Counted from the stretch's first letter, positions 1 through 5,781 are shown. The stretch: 5,924 nt of DNA from Succinivibrio sp. (GCA_017959135.1 JAGDBH010000349.1:1-5924); one strand, 5' to 3'. Translations and numbers: made by a program. The notes: generated by a model not told the origin, from the sequence alone.

Positions 1-1
1 G

Positions 2-2086
2 TATTTTGAGGAACAGCTGCAGATTCAGATTGATGATTATGATGATGAGGAAAACATTCTTTATCTTGAGGCCCTAAGAACAATCTTTGAGTCCTCATTT
101 AATGTATATCATCCTTCACAGATTTATGCCGAGGCATCCTCTGTAATCAAGGGGGTTCCTGGCAATGTTGCCTATAGAATTGCCAATGCCTACATGAGAG
201 GCAAGGATCTGCCTTTAGATAAGTCAAAGGCCAGACAGTGGTTCTCATATGGTATGGTTGTTGGTGATCCATTCTGTACCATGGCATTTATTGTCTACTT
301 CCTGGATTTAGGCATTGAATCTGAGATGGAGTCAGAAAGTGAACTTACTGATCTGTACACTCTTCTTATCAACAGCTTTGCTCTTGTACGTTACCTTAAG
401 ACTACCAAGGATCAGCATTTCTTAAGTTTTGAACCTTTCTGCAAGATGGGTAATGATCTTGAAGAGATATGTCTGTTCAACATTCTGGCACTTTTAAATT
501 CTCTTAAATTTGACTGTGATTATGAGTCTGTTCCATTCTCTATGCCAATGGAAATCTTTGATGATTTCCTCGATATCATAATTGAGAATCTTCAGAACTC
601 ACCAAAGAGTCACAGACTGAAGGCTGCTGTAGCTCTATTCCTGGAGATTACAGGTACCCTTGAGGATGATCCTGATTTACTTAACGAGATTGCTTTATCT
701 CTGGATTTAAAACTCAGCAAGGAAACAGAGATATCAGACTTCCTGTTTGACTTTATAAAGGATGGTCTTAAGGAGAAGGATACATATTCACTTAGTGCCT
801 ATGTATGTCTGTTCTGTCTGTACAAAGGTACTTTTGATAAGATTCCTAAGAAGTATCTGCATCTTCTTTCAAAGCAGGGCTATGCTAAAGCCAGTTTCCT
901 TTTAGGCAATATGGTATTAGAAGAGCATGAGCCGGATGAATATGCATTAAGCTACTGGGAGCTTGCCGGAGAGCAGGGTAGTTCCTTTGCTCTTTTGAAT
1001 ATCGCCTTAGGTGCTGTAATCAATAATGATATGGATAAGGCTGAAGAGTATGCAAGAAGAGCCATAAACTACGGAAATATCCTAGGTTATTATGTCCTCT
1101 ACAAGGTATATGAATCCAGTGATTCTAAGCTTGCACATACCTATCTTCGCTATGCTGCAGAGTATATCTTCCCAGATGCAATTGAAGAGTATAAGCATCT
1201 TAAAGCTACAGGAACCTACTGTCCGCTTCCATTTATGCAGTTAATTGAGGAAATGGAGGAGCTTGCCTCTGACAATCCTCAGGCATGTCTGATCCTGTGT
1301 GATATGTACCATTCAGGAATTTTCCTGCCAGCAAATGTAGAGAAGGCTTTTGAATATCAGCAGAAGGCTATTCTAAATGGATATACCTCATTCTTTGGCT
1401 ATTATCAGTCAATGTATAAGAATGCCTTCCCTCTGGATACACCTCAGTCATCCTATTTTCCAACCTTCAGAAAGAGTCTGGATATCAGCTTTAATTTCAT
1501 GATGGATGACAAGGATGATTCCTCACATGATAATTCTCCTGCAATATACAAGATGAAGGATATTATCAGCAAGCTTGTCAGTGGTAAGACTCAGCTTGAG
1601 AAGGACATTACCTATAATCTGTATCATTCAGAATTCTGGGCAAATACTCCATCACTCAAGAAGAAACAGCTTAAGGGAATGGATGTAAAGCCTGATTATC
1701 AGGTACTTTCGAATTTAAGAAAGAATCTTGTAAAAGGTTCATACTCTGTATGCTTCAATAACATTTCTGAAAAGCAGCTTGAGAATTCAAAAAAGGTCTA
1801 CTCATTATGTGAACGTCTCAATGAGATTCAGATAAAGAGCAGCTCTGATTTTGATCTGGTAAATGCGTTCATGTTCATTCGCTCCTACACTATGCCTCCT
1901 TCATACAGCATCTTCAAGGAGAAGATTATGAAGGGTAAGTTCTCAGGCTCTATTGTAAGCAGCCTGTTTACTGCTCTTGATTTCAGTCTGCTCTCATGTG
2001 AAGACTGCAATGTTGCAGTGAAAGCAAGCAGTTCTGACAGAGAACCTCTTGATGCAGATGTTTTTGTTTCAAATATAGTTCAGTAG
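2..2086 (+). CDS. Sel1-like repeat protein, 5'-truncated by the window edge
   Basis: The frame is open from the left edge to a TAG at 2084-2086, so about 694 codons of a longer protein are visible and the true start is outside the window. The ATG at 194 is not a credible start: it lies inside a repeat helix, has no Shine-Dalgarno sequence, and coding continues upstream. Helical repeats of the Sel1/TPR type can be read by eye: one around nt 164-285 (AYRIANAYMRG, then KARQWF), one around 878-1010 (GYAKASFLLGNM, then ALSYWELAGEQGSSFAL), one around 1040-1110 (DKAEEYARRAINYG) and one around 1276-1400 (ACLILCDMYHSG, then VEKAFEYQQKAILNGY). The regions between and after them are acidic and poorly conserved-looking. 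No membrane segment is seen in the visible part. Sel1 proteins usually act as protein-interaction scaffolds; the partner here is unknown. It is probably cotranscribed with the next two genes. The family is fairly sure, the function is not. Confidence 0.8.
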   Translation, partial: YFEEQLQIQIDDYDDEENILYLEALRTIFESSFNVYHPSQIYAEASSVIKGVPGNVAYRIANAYMRGKDLPLDKSKARQWFSYGMVVGDPFCTMAFIVYFLDLGIESEMESESELTDLYTLLINSFALVRYLKTTKDQHFLSFEPFCKMGNDLEEICLFNILALLNSLKFDCDYESVPFSMPMEIFDDFLDIIIENLQNSPKSHRLKAAVALFLEITGTLEDDPDLLNEIALSLDLKLSKETEISDFLFDFIKDGLKEKDTYSLSAYVCLFCLYKGTFDKIPKKYLHLLSKQGYAKASFLLGNMVLEEHEPDEYALSYWELAGEQGSSFALLNIALGAVINNDMDKAEEYARRAINYGNILGYYVLYKVYESSDSKLAHTYLRYAAEYIFPDAIEEYKHLKATGTYCPLPFMQLIEEMEELASDNPQACLILCDMYHSGIFLPANVEKAFEYQQKAILNGYTSFFGYYQSMYKNAFPLDTPQSSYFPTFRKSLDISFNFMMDDKDDSSHDNSPAIYKMKDIISKLVSGKTQLEKDITYNLYHSEFWANTPSLKKKQLKGMDVKPDYQVLSNLRKNLVKGSYSVCFNNISEKQLENSKKVYSLCERLNEIQIKSSSDFDLVNAFMFIRSYTMPPSYSIFKEKIMKGKFSGSIVSSLFTALDFSLLSCEDCNVAVKASSSDREPLDADVFVSNIVQ

Positions 2087-2089
2087 GAG
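2085..2089 (+). promoter_or_regulatory. Ribosome binding site overlapping the upstream stop codon
   Basis: AGGAG overlaps the TAG stop of the Sel1-repeat gene and lies 8 nt before a GTG at 2098. An in-frame TGA at 2092-2094 rules out any start further upstream. This fixes GTG 2098 as the start and suggests translational coupling to the Sel1 gene. Confidence 0.75.
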
Positions 2090-2097
2090 TTTGAGCT

Positions 2098-2628
2098 GTG
2101 CAGTATCTTTTGAAGGTTTCTATTGAAAACACTCCTTTATGGCGTCTTGTTGCCATAGACGGAAAGGCTGATATTTCTCATGTTGCAAAACTGATCGGTC
2201 TTGCTTTTGACTACAAGAAATCTCAATATTGTTTTAATATAGACAGCAGAAAAATCTCAGCAGGAGATGATGGTCAGACTTCATCTTTAGAAGAGCTTAA
2301 AACCTTTGATTCACTTTCTTTAAATGCAGGTGATGTCTTTGGTTTTGTTAACGAAACACAAGGCTCGTTAAATCATAAGGTTGAAGTTATGAAGGCAGAA
2401 GATAAGCTTTACTGCCTGATCCCATCCTGTCTTGTCGGAGCAGGAATTCTTCCTCCTGAGGATAACCTGACTGCTGATGCTATCAGTGCTTATTATGACA
2501 AGGATGACTGTCCAAGTCTTAATTTGAAGGAAGTTACAAACAGATTGAGAGAGTACGGATCAGTTCGCAAGGATCTTGAGGCTGCTATGAGTCAGGTTAG
2601 CGCTATTCCGTTCGATATAAAAGGTTAA
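2098..2628 (+). CDS. pRiA4b ORF-3-like family protein (divergent)
   Basis: This 176-residue protein starts at GTG. The N-terminal strand-helix pattern (YLLKVSIENTPLWR, residues 3-16, then a helix to about 37) matches the opening of the plasmid pRiA4b ORF-3-like family, whose members begin with a strand followed by P-[IL]-W-R. The family's second hallmark, P-x-C-L-x-G-x-G followed by PPED, is present at residues 109-122 (PSCLVGAGILPPED). The phrase LNAGDVFGFVNE at about 75-86 sits where the family has its PGDRFLYEYDFGD-type strand, but the FGDGWEH core is eroded here. The biochemical role of the family is not established; some members are linked to mobile elements, but no transposase is visible. 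It lies 11 nt after the Sel1-repeat gene and 15 nt before nadA, consistent with one operon. The assignment was made by eye from motifs. Confidence 0.7.
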   Translation: MQYLLKVSIENTPLWRLVAIDGKADISHVAKLIGLAFDYKKSQYCFNIDSRKISAGDDGQTSSLEELKTFDSLSLNAGDVFGFVNETQGSLNHKVEVMKAEDKLYCLIPSCLVGAGILPPEDNLTADAISAYYDKDDCPSLNLKEVTNRLREYGSVRKDLEAAMSQVSAIPFDIKG

Positions 2629-2643
2629 AGGATAATTATAAAA

Positions 2644-3708
2644 ATGCCACTACACATGATAGATGGAGTCAGAATACCTGACTCTTTTTTATTACCTAAT
2701 ACTCTTTCCCTAGAAGAAAAGAAAAAAGATGATGACTTGTTTGATGAGGCTCTTGAACTTATCAAGAAGAAAAATGCTCTTTTAATTGCTCATTACTACA
2801 CCTCAGAAACAATGCAGCGTCTTTGTGAGGCTGCAGGTGGTTTTATCGGTGATTCTCTTGAAATGGCAAGAGTGGGAAGAGATAGTGATAAAGACCTGCT
2901 GCTGGTAGCTGGTGTAAGATTCATGGGTGAGACAGCAAAGATTCTTTCACCTGACAAGACTGTTATCATGCCTGATTTAAAGGCTGAATGTTCATTAGAT
3001 CTATGCTGTGATGTTGATGATCTTAAGAAAATCAAAGCACAGCATCCAGATGCAACCGTAGTTGCATATGCAAATACCTCTGCTCAGGTTAAGGCTCAGT
3101 CAGACTGGATTGTAACCTCATCTTTGGCTGTTGAGCTGGGAAAATACCTGACAAAGCAGGGAAAGCCTATTCTGTGGGTTCCTGACCGCCATCTTGGATC
3201 ATACATCGCAGCTCAATCTGATTGTGAAATCTACTGCTGGCCTGGAAGATGTATCGTTCATGATTCATTTGAAGAGAATGCTCTGGATTTTGTTAAAAAA
3301 GAAAATCCTGATGCAAAGGTTCTGGTTCACCCTGAAGCTCCTGCTGCTGTAGTTGCAAAGGCTGATTACGTAGGTTCAACCTCACAGATTCTTAACTATG
3401 CCAAGAATTCAGATTGTAAAGAATTTATTATCGGAACAGAGAAGCATATCTTCTACAAGCTGATGCAGGCCTGCCCTGACAAGAAATTTATCGAGGCTCC
3501 TGTTGTAAGTACCTCCGGTCACTGCATAAGCTGTGCAAACTGTCCTTGGATGGGTATGAACACTCTTGAGTCTTTAATCAGAGCATTAAATGAGCCTGAG
3601 TCTCACAGTGTACATGTGGATGAGTCTGTTCGCTTGGGAGCTCTAAAACCACTGGATAGAATGCTGTCATTTTCAGCAGATTTAAAGGCTGGAAAGATTG
3701 TTCTGTAG
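2644..3708 (+). CDS. nadA: Quinolinate synthase A
   Basis: NadA condenses iminoaspartate, supplied by L-aspartate oxidase (NadB), with dihydroxyacetone phosphate to give quinolinate, the first ring compound of de novo NAD synthesis. It is a cytoplasmic [4Fe-4S] enzyme. The 354-residue length is close to E. coli NadA (347). Visible motifs are IAHYYTSETMQ (48-58), GGFIGDSLEMAR (65-76), GVRFMGETAKILSP (90-103), YANTSAQVKAQSDWIVTSS (142-160), WVPDRHLG (178-185), VLVHPE (226-231) and VGSTSQI (243-249). The expected cluster cysteines are Cys116 (in KAECSLDL), Cys203 (in WPGRCIVHD) and Cys300. Cys294 and Cys297 complete the C-terminal CxxCxxC found in the proteobacterial type, followed by PWMGMN and HSVHVDE. 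The ATG at 2644 follows AAAGGA at 2627-2632 with an 11-nt gap; ATG 2656 (codon 5) is an alternative start. No nadB or nadC is in view. The gene looks intact and functional. Confidence 0.97.
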   Translation: MPLHMIDGVRIPDSFLLPNTLSLEEKKKDDDLFDEALELIKKKNALLIAHYYTSETMQRLCEAAGGFIGDSLEMARVGRDSDKDLLLVAGVRFMGETAKILSPDKTVIMPDLKAECSLDLCCDVDDLKKIKAQHPDATVVAYANTSAQVKAQSDWIVTSSLAVELGKYLTKQGKPILWVPDRHLGSYIAAQSDCEIYCWPGRCIVHDSFEENALDFVKKENPDAKVLVHPEAPAAVVAKADYVGSTSQILNYAKNSDCKEFIIGTEKHIFYKLMQACPDKKFIEAPVVSTSGHCISCANCPWMGMNTLESLIRALNEPESHSVHVDESVRLGALKPLDRMLSFSADLKAGKIVL

Positions 3709-3733
3709 ACTTTTTTTCTATAGGACATATAAG
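3706..3733 (+). promoter_or_regulatory. Possible sigma-70 promoter for the cold-shock-like/TM gene
   Basis: TAGACT (3706-3711, overlapping the nadA stop codon) is separated by 16 nt from TATAAG (3728-3733). The -35 matches the consensus at 4 of 6 positions and the -10 at 5 of 6. A start near 3740 would leave a leader of about 30 nt before the ATG at 3771. No convincing terminator follows nadA, so readthrough from the upstream operon is also possible. Confidence 0.35.
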
Positions 3734-3756
3734 TAAAATCAGGTAGGATTTGTTCT

Positions 3757-3763
3757 GGGGGAA
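3757..3763 (+). promoter_or_regulatory. Strong ribosome binding site that decides the start at 3771
   Basis: GGGGGAA lies 7 nt before ATG 3771. The longer reading from TTG 3750 is less likely because the nearby AGGTAGGA (3741-3748) is only 1 nt from that TTG, too close for initiation. The seven extra residues would also precede the natural MKGTITYFN opening. Confidence 0.75.
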
Positions 3764-3770
3764 TTTTTTA

Positions 3771-4430
3771 ATGAAGGGAACCATTACATACTTTAATTCA
3801 GTTGAAAACACAGGTGCGAATCAGTCTGATGATGGCCTTTTACTTAAGTTTTCAACAGAAAGTCTAAGTCCTAGTCAGGATTATTCAAAACTTGTTAACG
3901 GCTGTAGAGTTGATTTTGATCTTGAAGATAAGCTTGTAGTGAATATGGTTATCTCCAAGGAACAGAATTTCCTTGAAGATAATATTTTTTATCTCGAGCC
4001 TCAGCAGACAGGTATTATCACCTCTGGTATTCCAGAGGGGTATGAGCTTATTGATTCAAGTGATATTATTCTCAATCGCGAAGCAAGAAATTCTAAATCC
4101 TTAAAATTCGCATTTATCGATTTATGTGAGAAGCTTGGCGGCAACGTTGTCCTTGATTACAAGGAAGAACGATTTACAAGAAATTCCATCGGTTTCTCCT
4201 TTTACATGTACAGAGGTACAGCCAGAGTAGGTCTGATTGCCAAAAGAGCTGATGAAAATACAGATGGAGCTCTTTCATTAAGCGATTTAAAACACAAAAT
4301 CCGTCATGAAGGAATAGAAAAGATCGCAGATGACGAGAAAAAGAGCAAGCTCGGTCTTAAGATTGTAAAAATCTCTGGAGCAATTCTTCTGATTATCTTT
4401 ACAATCGGATTCCTGATGAGTGGAAGTTAA
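3771..4430 (+). CDS. Degenerate cold-shock-like domain protein with C-terminal membrane anchor
   Basis: This 219-residue protein has three parts. Residues 1-62 (opening MKGTITYFN) resemble a cold-shock domain, where MxGTVKWFN is typical, and end with a VDFDLEDKLVVNMVI strand pair like the end of that fold. The RNA-binding RNP1 and RNP2 aromatics are not kept: ENTGANQS stands where KGFGFI is expected and GLLLKFS where VFVHFS is expected. Residues 88-158 form a compact domain containing DLCEKLGGNVVLDYKEE and YMYRGTARVGLIAKR. Its helix-LGxN-strand pattern recalls small YbjQ/RcsF/DUF4156-like folds, but this is only a visual impression. Residues 160-196 are charged and 197-216 (core ISGAILLIIFTIGFLM) form one membrane helix at the extreme C-terminus. 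No signal peptide is present, so a tail-anchored topology with a cytoplasmic N-terminus is inferred. The gene lies 62 nt after nadA and has its own possible promoter. Function unknown. Confidence 0.75.
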   Translation: MKGTITYFNSVENTGANQSDDGLLLKFSTESLSPSQDYSKLVNGCRVDFDLEDKLVVNMVISKEQNFLEDNIFYLEPQQTGIITSGIPEGYELIDSSDIILNREARNSKSLKFAFIDLCEKLGGNVVLDYKEERFTRNSIGFSFYMYRGTARVGLIAKRADENTDGALSLSDLKHKIRHEGIEKIADDEKKSKLGLKIVKISGAILLIIFTIGFLMSGS

Positions 4431-4444
4431 CCATACGTAATTGT

Positions 4445-4460
4445 GTTAGCTTTAGCTAAC
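4445..4460. promoter_or_regulatory. Palindrome in the promoter of the Cys-rich mini-protein: candidate operator
   Basis: GTTAGCT-TT-AGCTAAC is a perfect inverted repeat with 7-bp arms, and it contains the 8-bp palindrome TTAGCTAA (4452-4459). It overlaps the -35 region of the promoter whose -10 is TATAAT at 4470, a classic repressor position. The halves resemble DtxR/IdeR half-sites (GTTAG/CTAAC), but these are 6 nt apart instead of 1, so it is not a canonical DtxR box. An alternative reading is a short terminator hairpin (6-bp stem, TTTA loop, T-rich tail) for the preceding gene. Confidence 0.5.
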
Positions 4461-4475
4461 TTTATCTGTTATAAT
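4447..4475 (+). promoter_or_regulatory. Sigma-70 promoter for the Cys-rich mini-protein
   Basis: A perfect -10 box TATAAT occupies 4470-4475. The best-spaced -35 is TTAGCT (4447-4452, 17-nt spacer), which matches consensus at only 3 of 6 positions. Transcription would start near 4482, leaving a leader of about 16 nt that holds only the GGAG ribosome binding site (4487-4490). A weak -35 beside a perfect -10, covered by a palindrome, suggests regulation. Confidence 0.6.
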
Positions 4476-4497
4476 CTCCGAAAATTGGAGATTTATC

Positions 4498-4659
4498 ATG
4501 ATTGCAAAAATAATTCTGTTTATACTTTTCTGCTTTGCGGCAGTTGCACTTTATTCTGGTCTAAAAAAAATGTTTTCTATCCTGTCCTTTAAAGGGGGAT
4601 GCGGATGTTCCAAAACTGGTGCATCAGAGTGCCACTGTCACGATAAGGAAAATGATTAG
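4498..4659 (+). CDS. FeoB-associated-type Cys-rich membrane mini-protein
   Basis: This 53-residue ORF begins at ATG 4498 with GGAG 7 nt upstream and ends at TAG 4657-4659. Residues 2-21 form one hydrophobic helix (IAKIILFILFCFAAVALYSG). After a KK pair and a short linker comes a cytoplasmic-looking tail with GGCGCS (33-38) and ECHCH (44-48), giving four tail cysteines in two CxC pairs plus two histidines. An N-terminal single helix with a short Cys-rich tail is the layout of the FeoB-associated Cys-rich membrane protein family, small proteins encoded beside the ferrous iron transporter FeoB and thought to assist it. No feoA or feoB is in this window; the link to iron rests on the sequence pattern and on the Fur- and DtxR-type genes downstream. 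A role in binding Fe2+ or another soft metal is inferred. It has its own promoter. An unrelated small metal-binding membrane peptide is the main alternative. Confidence 0.75.
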   Translation: MIAKIILFILFCFAAVALYSGLKKMFSILSFKGGCGCSKTGASECHCHDKEND

Positions 4660-4669
4660 GCTAAGGGTA
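4651..4669. promoter_or_regulatory. Weak DtxR/IdeR-box-like sequence
   Basis: TTAGGCTAA (4656-4664) equals the central 9 bp of the DtxR/IdeR consensus TTAGGTTAGGCTAACCTAA. Over the full 19 bp the match is 11 of 19, with the outer parts largely lost. It overlaps the stop codon of the mini-protein gene and lies about 110 nt before the Fur-like gene's promoter. It may be chance in AT-rich DNA. Confidence 0.2.
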
Positions 4670-4723
4670 TCAAAAAGTTGTAATTCTTTCTAACTTTTAT
4701 AGTGACGTTTCCTAGAATGCATA

Positions 4724-4743
4724 CTATCCTAATGAGTGGATAG
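4724..4743. repeat. Inverted repeat upstream of the Fur-like gene
   Basis: CTATCC-TAATGAGT-GGATAG has perfect 6-bp arms around an 8-nt centre. It lies about 90 nt before the Fur-like start codon, in the 176-nt non-coding stretch 4660-4835. No T-run follows, so it is not an intrinsic terminator; a protein binding site is more likely. A weak promoter pair, GTGACG (4702-4707) and TATCCT (4725-4730) with a 17-nt spacer, would overlap its left arm. Confidence 0.4.
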
Positions 4744-4774
4744 CTGTTATTTTTCAAAAAATTTAACATATTTC

Positions 4775-4804
4775 TTGAAAACGGAAAAACGATCCCCATA
4801 TATA
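4775..4804 (+). promoter_or_regulatory. Likely promoter of the Fur-like/DtxR-like operon
   Basis: TTGAAA (4775-4780) and TATATA (4799-4804) are separated by 18 nt in a very AT-rich stretch. Initiation near 4811 would give a leader of about 25 nt, carrying the AGGGA ribosome binding site at 4823-4827, 8 nt before ATG 4836. Confidence 0.5.
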
Positions 4805-4835
4805 AAAATAGTAAGAATTTGTAGGGACTAACGCT

Positions 4836-5282
4836 ATGATAGATGAGAACGAATCCTTTAACATTGATGCCTTGACCGAGGACACAATCCGTAAACTAGA
4901 AGCAAGTGGCCTTAGAATGACTGTGCAAAGACGTCGTATAATTGAGATACTTACTTCTAGCAAATGTACCTCACCAAAAGAGTTATGGTACGAAGCTAAA
5001 CAGTTCGTTCCTGATTTAGGTATAGCAACTGTATATCGTCTGATTAATCGTTTAGAGCAGATTGGTTTAATCTCCAAGAACAGAAATCTGGGAATGCAGA
5101 GAGTTGAACCAAGATTAGGCGTGGTTGCAGATGAGAAAGGAAGAAGAATTTTAAACGAAGGGTCTGTCAAGGATTTGGAATTATTAATTAAGCAGGGACT
5201 TGTTCAACGCGGTACAATCTCTCCTATGAATAATGTTCGTCTTTCTTTGGTAGGCGATAAGATTAACGTAACTGTATTTTAA
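4836..5282 (+). CDS. Fur-family regulator lacking metal-binding residues
   Basis: This 148-residue protein starts at ATG 4836 with AGGGA 8 nt upstream. Residues 17-85 are a clear Fur-type winged helix: GLRMTVQRRRIIEIL (25-39) matches the family's G[LY]RxTxQRxxIL, and GIATVYRLINRLEQIGLI (62-79) is the recognition helix and wing entry. The C-terminal half can be aligned by eye to the Fur dimerisation domain: VVADEKGRRI (96-105) lies over the usual LVCxxCGxxI, and VRLSLVGDK (134-142) over the strand ending in GxC. Both cysteines of the first CxxC are replaced (Ala98, Lys101), the HHxH motif is absent and the second CxxC is missing. The whole protein has no histidine and one cysteine (Cys44, in the N-terminal domain). 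Normal Fe/Zn sensing is therefore not possible with known ligands. DNA binding may be constitutive, tuned by another signal or by partner proteins. It is followed 24 nt later by the DtxR-type gene, probably in one operon. Confidence 0.85.
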   Translation: MIDENESFNIDALTEDTIRKLEASGLRMTVQRRRIIEILTSSKCTSPKELWYEAKQFVPDLGIATVYRLINRLEQIGLISKNRNLGMQRVEPRLGVVADEKGRRILNEGSVKDLELLIKQGLVQRGTISPMNNVRLSLVGDKINVTVF

Positions 5283-5306
5283 TAGTATTGGGATTTTAGT
5301 TTTAAT

Positions 5307-5756
5307 ATGGAAAAAATCAAAAGTGCACCAACTGCATTGGATGCTGTTCCAGAGGCTGTTCAGAAGAAAACAGGAGAAATTGCAGAATCTGGAGAAACCT
5401 ATCTTGAGACCATTTTAGTAATCAAGGAAAGAAGATCGAATGGTCTTGTAAGAGCTGTTGATGTTGCCAATGAATTAAAACTAAGCAAACCAAGCGTTTC
5501 ACGTGGTCTTGGTCTTTTAAAAGAGAAAGATCTGATTAGAATCGGTCTTGCAGGAGACATTGAGTTTACTCCTGAAGGCAGAAAGATGGCAGAGTCTATC
5601 TTCAAGCGTCATCAGTATCTGACCGTATTCTTCAAGACTGTTGCAAATGTTCCATCAGATGTTGCTGAAACTGATGCCTGCCGTATTGAACACGTGATTT
5701 CAGATAAGACCATGAAGGGTATTATCAAGTATTTAAAGGATCATGAGCTAGTTTAG
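5307..5756 (+). CDS. DtxR/MntR-family metal-dependent transcriptional regulator
   Basis: The 149-residue protein has the two-domain, SH3-less layout of MntR-type regulators (E. coli MntR is 155 residues). A 24-residue polar N-terminal extension precedes ESGETYLETI (27-36); the winged helix follows, with VRAVDVANELKLSKPSVSRG (48-67) as helix-turn-helix and GDIEFTPEGRKMAE (83-96) as wing. The dimerisation segment runs RHQYLTVFF (101-109) to DACRIEHVISD (123-133). By comparison with MntR and DtxR, metal ligands would be Glu34, His102, Cys125, Glu128 and His129. Cys125 matches the DtxR (iron-type) cysteine rather than the MntR glutamate, and Thr31 stands where MntR has Asp8 and DtxR Met10. Iron sensing is thus favoured over manganese, with moderate certainty. 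The start ATG 5307 has only a distant TTGGGA (5288-5293), so translation may depend on coupling to the Fur-like gene. Likely targets are its own locus and the mini-protein gene. Confidence 0.9.
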   Translation: MEKIKSAPTALDAVPEAVQKKTGEIAESGETYLETILVIKERRSNGLVRAVDVANELKLSKPSVSRGLGLLKEKDLIRIGLAGDIEFTPEGRKMAESIFKRHQYLTVFFKTVANVPSDVAETDACRIEHVISDKTMKGIIKYLKDHELV

Positions 5757-5781
5757 TTCTCTCTTTTTCTGGATAAAGAAG

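Noticed and set aside
194..2086. ATG 194 as the start of the Sel1-repeat gene
   Set aside because: The frame stays open to the left edge, repeat-like sequence runs across the ATG, and there is no ribosome binding site in front of it.
2796..3035. Minus-strand open frame inside nadA
   Set aside because: It lies wholly inside a well-conserved gene and its translation shows no recognisable pattern.
3690..3720. Terminator directly after nadA
   Set aside because: A T-run exists at 3711-3717 but no stable GC-containing stem precedes it; only a poor GAAAG/CTTTT pairing can be drawn.
3750..3770. TTG 3750 as the start of the cold-shock-like gene
   Set aside because: The nearest purine-rich sequence is too close to the TTG, while ATG 3771 has GGGGGAA at good spacing and begins with the domain's natural opening.
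3578..3811. Minus-strand open frame across the nadA end
   Set aside because: It overlaps conserved nadA codons and the promoter and start of the next gene; no supporting motif.
4763..5170. Minus-strand open frame over the Fur-like gene
   Set aside because: It is antisense to a clear Fur winged helix and has no recognisable domain of its own.
5399..5605. Minus-strand open frame inside the DtxR-like gene
   Set aside because: Antisense shadow of a conserved winged-helix domain.
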